Shown here: positions 57,873 through 64,000 of the stretch, in pieces
Position numbering within the stretch: the stretch's first letter is position 1
How the letters are laid out: the number at the start of each line of letters is the position of its first letter
Assembly (NCBI RefSeq): GCF_036345175.1
Contig: NZ_CP107780.1
Coordinates: forward strand, 1,178,001-1,242,000
Origin: Streptomyces sp. NBC_00576
Lineage (GTDB): Bacteria > Actinomycetota > Actinomycetes > Streptomycetales > Streptomycetaceae
Length of the DNA stretch: 64,000 nt
Direction: 5' to 3'
The notes under the pieces: model-generated
What the model was told of the DNA's origin: nothing
What the model saw: the letters and a program-made list of their open reading frames with translations, nothing else
The model's database searches: none
Made by a program: the position numbers and the translations under genes

Positions 57873-58853
57873 ATGACCGAGTCAGCCCCGCCCTTCGACC
57901 TGGTCACCATGGGCCGCATCGGAGTTGATCTCTATCCGCTGCAGTCCGGTGTACCGCTGACCCTAGTGCAGACGTTCGGAAAATTTCTCGGTGGGTCGGC
58001 TGCCAACGTCGCGGTCGCGGCGGCCCGTCTGGGCCGCTCCTCGGCCGTCGTCACCCGCACCGGCGCGGACCCCTTCGGCGACTATCTGCACCAGGCGCTA
58101 CGGGAGTTCGGGGTCGACGACCGCTGGGTGACGCCGGTGGCCGGGCTGGCGACGCCGGTCACGTTCTGCGAGCTCTTCCCGCCGGACGACTTCCCGCTGC
58201 ACTTCTACCGCCGACCGACCGCCCCTGACCTGCAGATACGCACCGATGAGCTGGATTTCTTCGGCATCCGGGCCGCCCGCGTCTTCTGGATCACCGGCAC
58301 CGGTCTGAGCGAGGAACCGAGCCGCTCCGCCACGCTCGCCGCCCTCAAGGCCCGCGACCGGGCGGGCATCACGGTCTTCGACCTGGACTGGCGCCCGGCG
58401 CTTTGGAGCAACGCGGCCTGGAGCGACCCGGAGGAAGCCCGCCCGTACTACGCCGAGGCCCTTCGCCACGCGACCGTGGCGGTGGGCAACCTCGACGAGT
58501 GCGAGATCGCCACCGGCGTACGCGAACCGCGCGCCTGTGCCGAGGCTCTGCTGGCGGCCGGGGCCGAGCTGGCCGTCGTCAAGCAGGGCCCCAAGGGCGT
58601 GCTGGCGCTGCACCGCGACGGCACCACCGCCGAGGTCCCGCCGGTGTCCGTCGAGGTGGTCAACGGCCTGGGCGCGGGTGACGCGTTCGGCGGCGCCCTG
58701 TGCCACGGGCTGCTGTCCGGCTGGGACCTGGAGCGGACCATGCGGTACGCCAACACCGCCGGCGCCCTCGTCGCCTCCCGCCTCGCCTGCTCGTCCGCGA
58801 TGCCGACCCCGTCCGAGGTCGACGACCTCCTCGCGAGCGGGTCGCGCCGATGA
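57873..58853 (+). CDS. iolC: 5-dehydro-2-deoxygluconokinase (PfkB family)
   Basis: A 326-residue sugar kinase. It begins FDLVTMGRIGVDLYPLQSGV, characteristic of IolC, and has the PfkB motif GGSAANVAVAAARLG and the catalytic GLGAGDAFGGALCHG with the base aspartate. It phosphorylates 2-deoxy-5-keto-gluconate in inositol catabolism. The ATG at 57873 follows AAGGAG. It starts the plus-strand iol operon. Confidence 0.93.
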   Translation: MTESAPPFDLVTMGRIGVDLYPLQSGVPLTLVQTFGKFLGGSAANVAVAAARLGRSSAVVTRTGADPFGDYLHQALREFGVDDRWVTPVAGLATPVTFCELFPPDDFPLHFYRRPTAPDLQIRTDELDFFGIRAARVFWITGTGLSEEPSRSATLAALKARDRAGITVFDLDWRPALWSNAAWSDPEEARPYYAEALRHATVAVGNLDECEIATGVREPRACAEALLAAGAELAVVKQGPKGVLALHRDGTTAEVPPVSVEVVNGLGAGDAFGGALCHGLLSGWDLERTMRYANTAGALVASRLACSSAMPTPSEVDDLLASGSRR

Positions 58854-58923
58854 GCGAGCATCCGACCGCGACGATCCCAGGGGCGCCCGAGCGGGCGCCC
58901 CACACCCCTGAACGGAGCTTCTC

Positions 58924-59811
58924 TTGACCATCAGCATCGCCGACCTCGCCACGGTCAGGGCCCGGCACCCGGAGGCCGTCGCGGAGGCCGCCGCCCGCCG
59001 GGTCCGGCGACCGCTGATCGGCGACAGCGGACGGCTCATGATCGTGGCCGCCGACCATCCGGCGCGCGGCGCCCTGGGCGTCGGCGACCGCCGGCTCGCC
59101 ATGGCCAACCGAGCCGACCTGCTGGAACGCCTGTGCGCGGCGCTGTCGCGGCCCGGGGTGGACGGGGTGCTGGCCACCGCCGACATCCTGGACGACCTGC
59201 TGCTGCTCGGGGTGCTGGACGGCAAGGTCGTCATGGGGTCGATGAACCGCGGCGGGCTGGCCGGCGCGGTCTTCGAGATGGACGACCGCTTCACCGGGCA
59301 CCGCGCGCAGGACATCGCCCGGCTGCGCTTCGACGCGGGCAAGCTGCTGCTGCGCATCAACTACGACGACCCTGGCTCGCTCACCACCCTGGAGTCCACC
59401 GCCCGCGCAGTGGACGAGATGGCGGCGCGCCAACTGCCGTTGTTCGTCGAGCCGTTCATCTCGCGCCGGGTCGACGGCCGGGTGCGCAGCGATCTGTCCG
59501 CCGAGGCGGTCACCCGCTCGATCGCCATAGCCTCGGGCCTCGGCGGCACCTCCGCCTACACCTGGCTGAAACTCCCCGTCACCGACGACCCGGACGACAT
59601 GGCCGAGGTGCTGGAGACGTCGACACTGCCCGCCGTGCTGCTGGGCGGCGAGGTCGGCGGCTCCCCCGAGGAACAGGACGGCGCGTACGAGCGCTGGCGC
59701 AAGGCGCTGCGGCTGCCGACCGTGCAGGGGCTGGTCGTGGGCAGGTCGCTGCTCTACCCGTCTTCGGGCAGTGTGGAGACCGCCGTGGACACGGCGGTGG
59801 GGCTGCTGTGA
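58924..59811 (+). CDS. Aldolase-like (beta/alpha)8 protein, Cgl0159 / IolJ-like
   Basis: A 295-residue barrel protein of the deoxyribose-phosphate aldolase-like superfamily that travels with iol genes in actinobacteria. Barrel strands include MIVAADHPARGALG, GVLATADILDDLLLLG, LLLRINYDDPGS and LPLFVEPFISR. It probably performs the IolJ step, cleaving 6-phospho-5-dehydro-2-deoxygluconate to malonic semialdehyde and dihydroxyacetone phosphate; this is by position. The start is TTG at 58924 with GGAG 7-10 bp upstream, 70 bp after iolC. The last codons enter the 27-bp repeat array. Confidence 0.8.
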   Translation: MTISIADLATVRARHPEAVAEAAARRVRRPLIGDSGRLMIVAADHPARGALGVGDRRLAMANRADLLERLCAALSRPGVDGVLATADILDDLLLLGVLDGKVVMGSMNRGGLAGAVFEMDDRFTGHRAQDIARLRFDAGKLLLRINYDDPGSLTTLESTARAVDEMAARQLPLFVEPFISRRVDGRVRSDLSAEAVTRSIAIASGLGGTSAYTWLKLPVTDDPDDMAEVLETSTLPAVLLGGEVGGSPEEQDGAYERWRKALRLPTVQGLVVGRSLLYPSSGSVETAVDTAVGLL

Positions 59812-59910
59812 ACCGAATCAACTAGGCACTGCTGTGAACCGAAACGACAAGGGCACGGCCGTGAACAGGGTCAACACGGGACCCGCTGTGAACAGGAGTG
59901 ACAGACCATG
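59803..59910 (+). repeat. Four tandem 26-27-bp repeats between aldolase gene and iolB
   Basis: Degenerate units at 59803-59828, 59829-59855, 59856-59882 and 59883-59910, each with GTGAACMG at 26-27-bp spacing (59808, 59834, 59861, 59888). The first overlaps the aldolase stop and the last contains the iolB ribosome site and ATG. Units 2-4 are in one open frame. Confidence 0.85.
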
Positions 59911-59911
59911 A
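59834..59911 (+). CDS. Possible 25-codon micro-ORF coupled to iolB
   Basis: A GTG-started frame VNRNDKGTA, VNRVNTGPA, VNRSDRP then TGA, made from three 27-bp DNA repeats. The TGA overlaps the ATG of iolB (ATGA), so translation of the two could be coupled. No good ribosome site precedes the GTG, and the peptide has no known relatives that I recognise. It may be a translated leader or a by-product of the repeat. Confidence 0.3.
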   Translation: MNRNDKGTAVNRVNTGPAVNRSDRP

Positions 59912-60804
59912 CCACCGCCTACCATCTCCCGGCAGGCAAGGCCCTCGGTGGCCCCTATGTCGTCGACGTCAACCCCGAGAAGGCCGGTTGGGGCTACTCC
60001 AGCCTCCGGGTGCTGGAGCTGCCCCCGGGCGGCTCCCACACGCTCTCCAGCGGCGACAGCGAGTGGATCGTGCTGTCCCTGAGCGGCGCCTGCACGGTCG
60101 ACACGACGGACGACTTCGGCCACTCCACCTTCGACGTGCAGGGCCGCGACAGCGTGTTCAGTGGCGTCAGCGACTTCGTGTACGTGCCACGCGACGCCCG
60201 TACGACGATCACCTCCCCCGAGGGCGGGCGCTTCGCGCTCACCGGCGCGCGCTGTACCCGCCGCCTGCCCGCCCGCTACGGGCCCGCGTCCTCCGTACCG
60301 GTGGAGCTGCGCGGCACCGGGAACTCCTCCCGGCAGGTCAACAACTTCGGCGCGGCTGGCGTCTTCGAGTGCGACAAGCTGATCGCCGTCGAGGTGATCA
60401 CACCAGGCGGCAACTGGTCGTCCTTCCCGCCGCACAAGCACGACGAGCACCGGCCCGGCGAGGAGTCGGTCCTGGAGGAGATCTACTACTTCGAGTTCGC
60501 GGACCACGAGGGCACACCCGGCCTCGGCTACCAGCGGGTGTCCCCGTCCGGCCAGGGCCGGAACACGGATGTGCTGGCCGAGGTGCGCGGCGGCGACGTC
60601 GTCCTCATCCCCGACGGCTGGCACGGGCCCTCCATGGCCGTGCCCGGCCACCACATGTACTACCTCAACGTCATGGCGGGCCCCGAGGCCGACCGCGCCT
60701 GGCTGATCTGCGACCACCCCGATCACGCCTGGGTCCGCGGCACCTGGCCCGAGCAGCCCGTCGACGCCCGTCTGCCCCTCTACACGGCCCCGGAGAAGTC
60801 CTGA
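59908..60804 (+). CDS. iolB: 5-deoxy-glucuronate isomerase
   Basis: A 298-residue double-cupin metalloenzyme. The N-terminus HLPAGKALGGPYVVDV and the cupin ligand stretch FPPHKHDEHRPGEESVLEE are family hallmarks, as is GGDVVLIPDGWHGPSMAVPG. It converts 5-deoxy-glucuronate to 2-deoxy-5-keto-gluconate. The ATG has AGGAGTG 8 bp upstream, inside the last tandem repeat. Its stop overlaps the iolD start (TGATG). Confidence 0.95.
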   Translation: MTTAYHLPAGKALGGPYVVDVNPEKAGWGYSSLRVLELPPGGSHTLSSGDSEWIVLSLSGACTVDTTDDFGHSTFDVQGRDSVFSGVSDFVYVPRDARTTITSPEGGRFALTGARCTRRLPARYGPASSVPVELRGTGNSSRQVNNFGAAGVFECDKLIAVEVITPGGNWSSFPPHKHDEHRPGEESVLEEIYYFEFADHEGTPGLGYQRVSPSGQGRNTDVLAEVRGGDVVLIPDGWHGPSMAVPGHHMYYLNVMAGPEADRAWLICDHPDHAWVRGTWPEQPVDARLPLYTAPEKS

Positions 60805-62684
60805 TGAGCACCACCCCTACCCGCCGTCTGACCGTCGCCCAGGCGCTGGTGCGGTTCCTGTCCGTCCAGTACACCGAGCGCGACGGCGTGCGTCAGAGGC
60901 TGATCGCCGGCACCTGGGGCATTTTCGGCCATGGCAATGTGGCGGGCCTCGGTCAGGCGCTTCTGGAGGCCGGTGAGGACGCGATGCCGTTCCACCAGGG
61001 CCGCAACGAGCAGGCGATGGTCCACGCTGCCGTCGGTTACGCCCGCCAGCTGAACCGGCTCTCCACCCAGGCCGTCACCACGTCCATCGGCCCCGGCGCC
61101 ACCAACCTCGTCACCGGCGCCGCCCTCGCGACGATCAACCGTCTCCCGGTGCTGCTGCTCCCCGGCGACTACTTCGCGACGCGCACCGCGGACCCGCTGC
61201 TCCAGCAGCTGGAGCACCCGGTCGAGGCCGATCTTTCCGTCAACGACACCCTGCGCCCGGTCTCACGTTACTTCGACCGGGTGACGCGCCCCGAGGCACT
61301 GATCCCGTCCGCGCTGAACGCCGTACGCGTCCTCACGGACCCGGTGGAGACCGGTGCCGTCACCCTCTCCCTGCCGCAGGACGTGCAGGCGGAGGCGTAC
61401 GACTGGCCGGAGGAGTTCTTCGCCGAGCGCGTCTGGCACGTCCGGCGTCCCGCGCCCGACCCGTACGAGCTGGCCGAGGCGGTCCAGGCGATCCGGTCCG
61501 CCGAGCGCCCGCTGATCGTCGCGGGCGGCGGGATCCACCACAGCCAGGCCGAGGAGGCGCTGAAGGCCCTGGTGGACGCCACCGGCATCCCCGTGGCCTC
61601 CACACAGGCCGGCAAGGGCTCCCTGCGCTACGACCACCCCGCCGACCTGGGCGGCATCGGCCACACCGGTACGGCGGTCAGCGACGACCTGGCCCGCACC
61701 GCCGACCTGATCATCGGCGTCGGGACGCGCTACACCGACTTCACGACCGCCTCGAACACGCTGTTCCAGAACCCCGGTGTGCGGTTCCTGAACCTCAACA
61801 TCGCCGCCTTCGACGCCCACAAGCTGGCGGCGCGGACCCTCGTCTGCGACGCCCGTGCGGGCCTCACAGCGCTCACCGATGCGCTGGCGGAGACCGGGCA
61901 CCGGGTCGGACAGGTGTACGAGGGCGAGTACCGGGCGGGCCGGGAGCGCTGGGACGCGGTCGTCGAGGCCGCCTTCCGGGGCGACGACTCGGCCGTGCCC
62001 ACCCAGACGCAGGTGCTCGGCGCCCTGGACTCGGTCGTCGGCGACGACGACGTGATCATCAACGCGGCCGGTTCGCTCCCCGGTGACCTGCACAAGCTGT
62101 GGCGGGCCCGCAGCCCCCGCCAGTACCACCTGGAGTACGGCTACTCCTGCATGGGCTACGAGATCCCGGCGGGGATCGGCGTCCAGCAGGCCGCCCCGGA
62201 CACCCCGGTCTGGTCGCTGGTCGGCGACGGCACCTATCTGATGATGCCGACCGAGATCGTCACCGCCGTCCAGGAAGGTCTGCCGGTCAACCTGCTCCTC
62301 ATCCAGAACCACGGGTACGCCTCGATCGGCGGCCTCTCCGAGTCGGTCGGCGGCGAGCGTTTCGGCACCCCCTATCGCTACCGGGCCGCCGACGGCACCT
62401 TCACCGGCGACCCGCTGCCGGTCGACCTCGCGGCCAACGCGGCCAGCCTCGGCATGGACGTCCTGCGCGCCAAGACCGTGGGCGAGCTGCGTACGGCTCT
62501 GGCGACGGCCCGCGCCTCGGACCGGCCGACCTGTGTGTACGTCGAGACCGACCCGACGCCGACCGCTCCCCCGGCGGAGGCCTGGTGGGACGTACCGGTC
62601 GCCGAGACCGCCACTCGCGAGTCCGCCGTACAGGCCCGCGAGGAGTACGACCGCCAGGTGGCCGACCGCCGTCGGCACCTCTGA
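60804..62684 (+). CDS. iolD: 3D-(3,5/4)-trihydroxycyclohexane-1,2-dione hydrolase (ThDP)
   Basis: A 626-residue thiamine-diphosphate enzyme that opens the cyclohexane-dione ring in inositol catabolism. The N-terminal domain has GIFGHGNVAGLGQALLE and the cofactor-activating region FHQGRNEQAMVHAA. The C-terminal ThDP motif is VGDGTYLMMPTEIVTA through NHGYASIGGLSES. It is co-translated with iolB (TGATG) and is the last catabolic gene of the operon before the GntR regulator. Confidence 0.95.
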   Translation: MSTTPTRRLTVAQALVRFLSVQYTERDGVRQRLIAGTWGIFGHGNVAGLGQALLEAGEDAMPFHQGRNEQAMVHAAVGYARQLNRLSTQAVTTSIGPGATNLVTGAALATINRLPVLLLPGDYFATRTADPLLQQLEHPVEADLSVNDTLRPVSRYFDRVTRPEALIPSALNAVRVLTDPVETGAVTLSLPQDVQAEAYDWPEEFFAERVWHVRRPAPDPYELAEAVQAIRSAERPLIVAGGGIHHSQAEEALKALVDATGIPVASTQAGKGSLRYDHPADLGGIGHTGTAVSDDLARTADLIIGVGTRYTDFTTASNTLFQNPGVRFLNLNIAAFDAHKLAARTLVCDARAGLTALTDALAETGHRVGQVYEGEYRAGRERWDAVVEAAFRGDDSAVPTQTQVLGALDSVVGDDDVIINAAGSLPGDLHKLWRARSPRQYHLEYGYSCMGYEIPAGIGVQQAAPDTPVWSLVGDGTYLMMPTEIVTAVQEGLPVNLLLIQNHGYASIGGLSESVGGERFGTPYRYRAADGTFTGDPLPVDLAANAASLGMDVLRAKTVGELRTALATARASDRPTCVYVETDPTPTAPPAEAWWDVPVAETATRESAVQAREEYDRQVADRRRHL

Positions 62685-62764
62685 CTCCCCTATGGAGGCC
62701 GTATCAACCTCGGTTCCCCCAGCCACTTCTGACGCATCGTCATTATCTGAAGGGAGGTGCCCCC

Positions 62765-63550
62765 GTGGCGACACCCGGTGATCGTGCCCGTGCGGTGTCC
62801 GGCTCCCCGCTCGGCACCCTGGACTTCACACTGGACCGCTCCAGCCCGGTCCCGCTCTACTACCAGTTGGCCCAGCAGCTGGAGGCGGCGATCGAGCACG
62901 GCGTCCTGGCGCCGGGCAATCTCCTGGGCAACGAGATCGACCTGTCGGTCCGTCTGGGCCTGTCCAGACCCACGGTCCGCCAGGCGATCCAGTCCCTGGT
63001 GGACAAGGGCCTGCTGGTACGCCGGCGAGGCGTCGGTACGCAGGTGGTGCACAGCCAGGTCAAGCGCCCGCTCGAACTGAGCAGCCTGTACGACGACCTG
63101 GAGACGGCCGGACAGGGGCCCACCACCCAGGTCCTGCGCAACGAGGGGCAGCCGGCGTCCGCCGAGGTCGCCGCCGCCCTCGGGGTGAAGGAGGGCAGCG
63201 AGGTCATCGTGCTGGAGCGGCTGCGCTGCACGCACGGCGAGCCGGTGGCGTTCCTCTGCAACTACCTGCCCTCGGGACTCCTCGAACTCGACGCCGCCCG
63301 GCTGGAGTCGACGGGCCTGTACCGGATGCTGCGCGCCGCGGGCATCACCCTGCACAGCGCCCGCCAGACCGTCGGCGCCCGCTCGGCCACGGCGGCGGAG
63401 GCCAAGCGCCTGCAGGAGCCGGAGGGCGCCGCCCTGCTCACCATGCAGCGCACGGCGTACGACGACACCGGACGGGCCGTGGAGTTCGGCACGCACATCT
63501 ACCGGGCGTCGCGCTACGCCTTCGACTTCCAGTTGCTGATGCGCCCGTGA
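62765..63550 (+). CDS. GntR/UTRA (HutC-type) transcriptional regulator
   Basis: A 261-residue regulator. The winged helix (PVPLYYQLAQQLEAAIEHGV to GLSRPTVRQAIQSL) is followed by a chorismate-lyase-like UTRA ligand domain (LEVIVLERLRCTHGEPVAF region). The GTG at 62765 has GGGAGGTG 5 bp upstream, a strong site. It lies 80 bp after iolD, read in the same direction, and is the likely repressor of the divergent inositol regulon, binding the dyad at 57738-57781. The inducer (an inositol degradation intermediate) is inferred. Confidence 0.9.
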   Translation: MATPGDRARAVSGSPLGTLDFTLDRSSPVPLYYQLAQQLEAAIEHGVLAPGNLLGNEIDLSVRLGLSRPTVRQAIQSLVDKGLLVRRRGVGTQVVHSQVKRPLELSSLYDDLETAGQGPTTQVLRNEGQPASAEVAAALGVKEGSEVIVLERLRCTHGEPVAFLCNYLPSGLLELDAARLESTGLYRMLRAAGITLHSARQTVGARSATAAEAKRLQEPEGAALLTMQRTAYDDTGRAVEFGTHIYRASRYAFDFQLLMRP

Positions 63551-63555
63551 GCCGC

Positions 63556-63593
63556 CCCTGTTCCCGTCATCCGTACGGCTATCGGGAACAGGG
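63556..63593. terminator. Terminator between GntR gene and small minus-strand gene
   Basis: CCCTGTTCCCG (63556-63566) pairs perfectly over 11 bp with CGGGAACAGGG (63583-63593); the loop is 16 nt. The right arm lies in the last codons of the minus-strand gene. It can terminate both convergent transcripts. Confidence 0.8.
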
Positions 63594-63815
63594 CCGTCCC
63601 GGGTACTCCGCGCTCTCCGGTACGCCCGCCGCACGCATCCGGCGCAGCACCTCGCCCCGGATCGCCTCGTCGTCGATGTAGAGGGGGCAGTTGACGTCCC
63701 GGTCGAACACCAAAACGTCCCCGGCGGTGTCCCAGAGCACCCAGCGGGGTGCGTGGGGCGAGTCCTGCCACAGCTGGGTGTACTCGCCGATGACGTCCGT
63801 CGTCGGAGCGCTCAC
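63579..63815 (-). CDS. Small hypothetical protein (78 aa)
   Basis: A 78-residue cytoplasmic protein of unknown function, MSAPTTDVIGEYTQLWQDSP onwards. It has a tryptophan-rich WVLWDTAGDVLVFDRDVN segment, and the C-terminus has charged helices and two late cysteines (NCPLY and GRPCSR). The GTG start overlaps the amidohydrolase stop by 4 bp (GTGA), so it is translationally coupled to that gene and probably functions with it. I recognise no domain. Confidence 0.75.
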   Translation of the reverse strand: MSAPTTDVIGEYTQLWQDSPHAPRWVLWDTAGDVLVFDRDVNCPLYIDDEAIRGEVLRRMRAAGVPESAEYPGRPCSR

Positions 63816-64000
63816 AGTGTTCCCTCCTCGTTCTCCTGGCCGTCGACGAGTGTCGCCACGACCTCGATGTCCCCGATGCGCGAACTGTCGACGCTTCGGG
63901 GGTCGTCTCCCAGCACGACCAGATCGGCCCGCTTGCCGGGCGTGACGCTGCCCGCGCTGTCCTCCCAGTGACAGGCGTAGGCCCCGTCGACGGTGTACGC
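63812..64000 (-). CDS. Amidohydrolase, YtcJ-like (3' end only)
   Basis: The last 62 codons of a metal-dependent hydrolase running off the right edge. The visible end AYTVDGAYACHWEDSAGSV, then PGKRADLVVLGDDPRS and VVATLVDGQ, is the typical C-terminal beta-sandwich of YtcJ/amidohydrolase enzymes, where PGKRADLVVL is nearly diagnostic. Substrate and catalytic residues lie outside the window. It is the upstream partner of the small hypothetical gene in one operon. Confidence 0.85.
   Translation of the reverse strand, partial: AYTVDGAYACHWEDSAGSVTPGKRADLVVLGDDPRSVDSSRIGDIEVVATLVDGQENEEGTL

Noticed and set aside
59803..59910. CRISPR-like array at the tandem repeats
   Set aside because: Repeats are contiguous and degenerate with no spacers, and no cas genes are present anywhere in the window.

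Overview
The window is high-GC chromosomal DNA with GTG/TTG starts, frequent 4-bp gene overlaps, lipoprotein and Tat signals, LuxR/ECF/LacI/GntR regulators and strong GC hairpin terminators. Everything fits a Streptomyces chromosome (or a close relative), probably an arm or accessory-rich part: most genes are catabolic, secreted or regulatory, and core genes are few (the 3' end of a monomeric isocitrate dehydrogenase, one tRNA-Pro).

Layout. 1-8.2 kb: icd end, then a FadR-type GntR regulator divergent from a prolyl-aminopeptidase plus five-gene peptide ABC importer operon. 8.2-17.1 kb: the most unusual part, with a minus-strand operon (S8 subtilase, ECF sigma factor, acidic small protein) divergent from a TPR-CHAT caspase-like protease, followed by a LuxR/AAA regulator divergent from a zinc metalloprotease. 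The convergent 3' ends of the CHAT and LuxR genes are tandemly duplicated. 17.1-21.1 kb: a sulfur-type locus with two NtaA/DszA-class flavin monooxygenases, a frameshifted glutathionyl-hydroquinone-reductase-like gene and two cysteine-type leader peptides. 21.3-28 kb: acyl-CoA dehydrogenase, thioester-reductase-like SDR and class III aminotransferase on the plus strand; an ABC1/UbiB kinase, a repeat-rich protein and a second ECF sigma factor on the minus strand. 28.3-31 kb: a two-subunit molybdenum hydroxylase. 31.2-35.9 kb: a secreted sedolisin and its large LuxR neighbour. 36-38.6 kb: tRNA-Pro, an Excalibur surface protein, an NPP1 (necrosis-inducing-like) secreted protein and a YceI protein. 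38.8-44.5 kb: a complete lower hydroxyquinol pathway (flavin hydroxylase, hydroxyquinol 1,2-dioxygenase, maleylacetate reductase) with a divergent AcoR-like regulator and a palindromic operator that recurs near yceI. 44.5-51.2 kb: two LacI regulators with oxidoreductase clusters (Gfo/Idh/MocA; PhyH-type dioxygenase, SDR, Gfo/Idh/MocA). 51.2-52.5 kb: an IS30-family insertion with a frameshifted transposase. 52.5-63.6 kb: a divergent inositol catabolic regulon (sugar ABC importer, isomerase and dehydrogenase on minus; iolC, aldolase-like, iolB, iolD and a GntR/UTRA regulator on plus). 63.6-64 kb: a small hypothetical and the 3' end of an amidohydrolase.

How they work together. Several blocks pair an extracellular or intracellular protease with a dedicated regulator (S8/CHAT with ECF sigma; metalloprotease with LuxR; sedolisin with LuxR). 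The best candidate for an undescribed system is the TPR-CHAT / ECF sigma / acidic protein / subtilase locus at 8.3-13.8 kb. It resembles in gene content the protease-controlled sigma module of type III-E CRISPR loci but has no CRISPR component in view. All functional calls are from reading sequence motifs; no database search or structure prediction was run.
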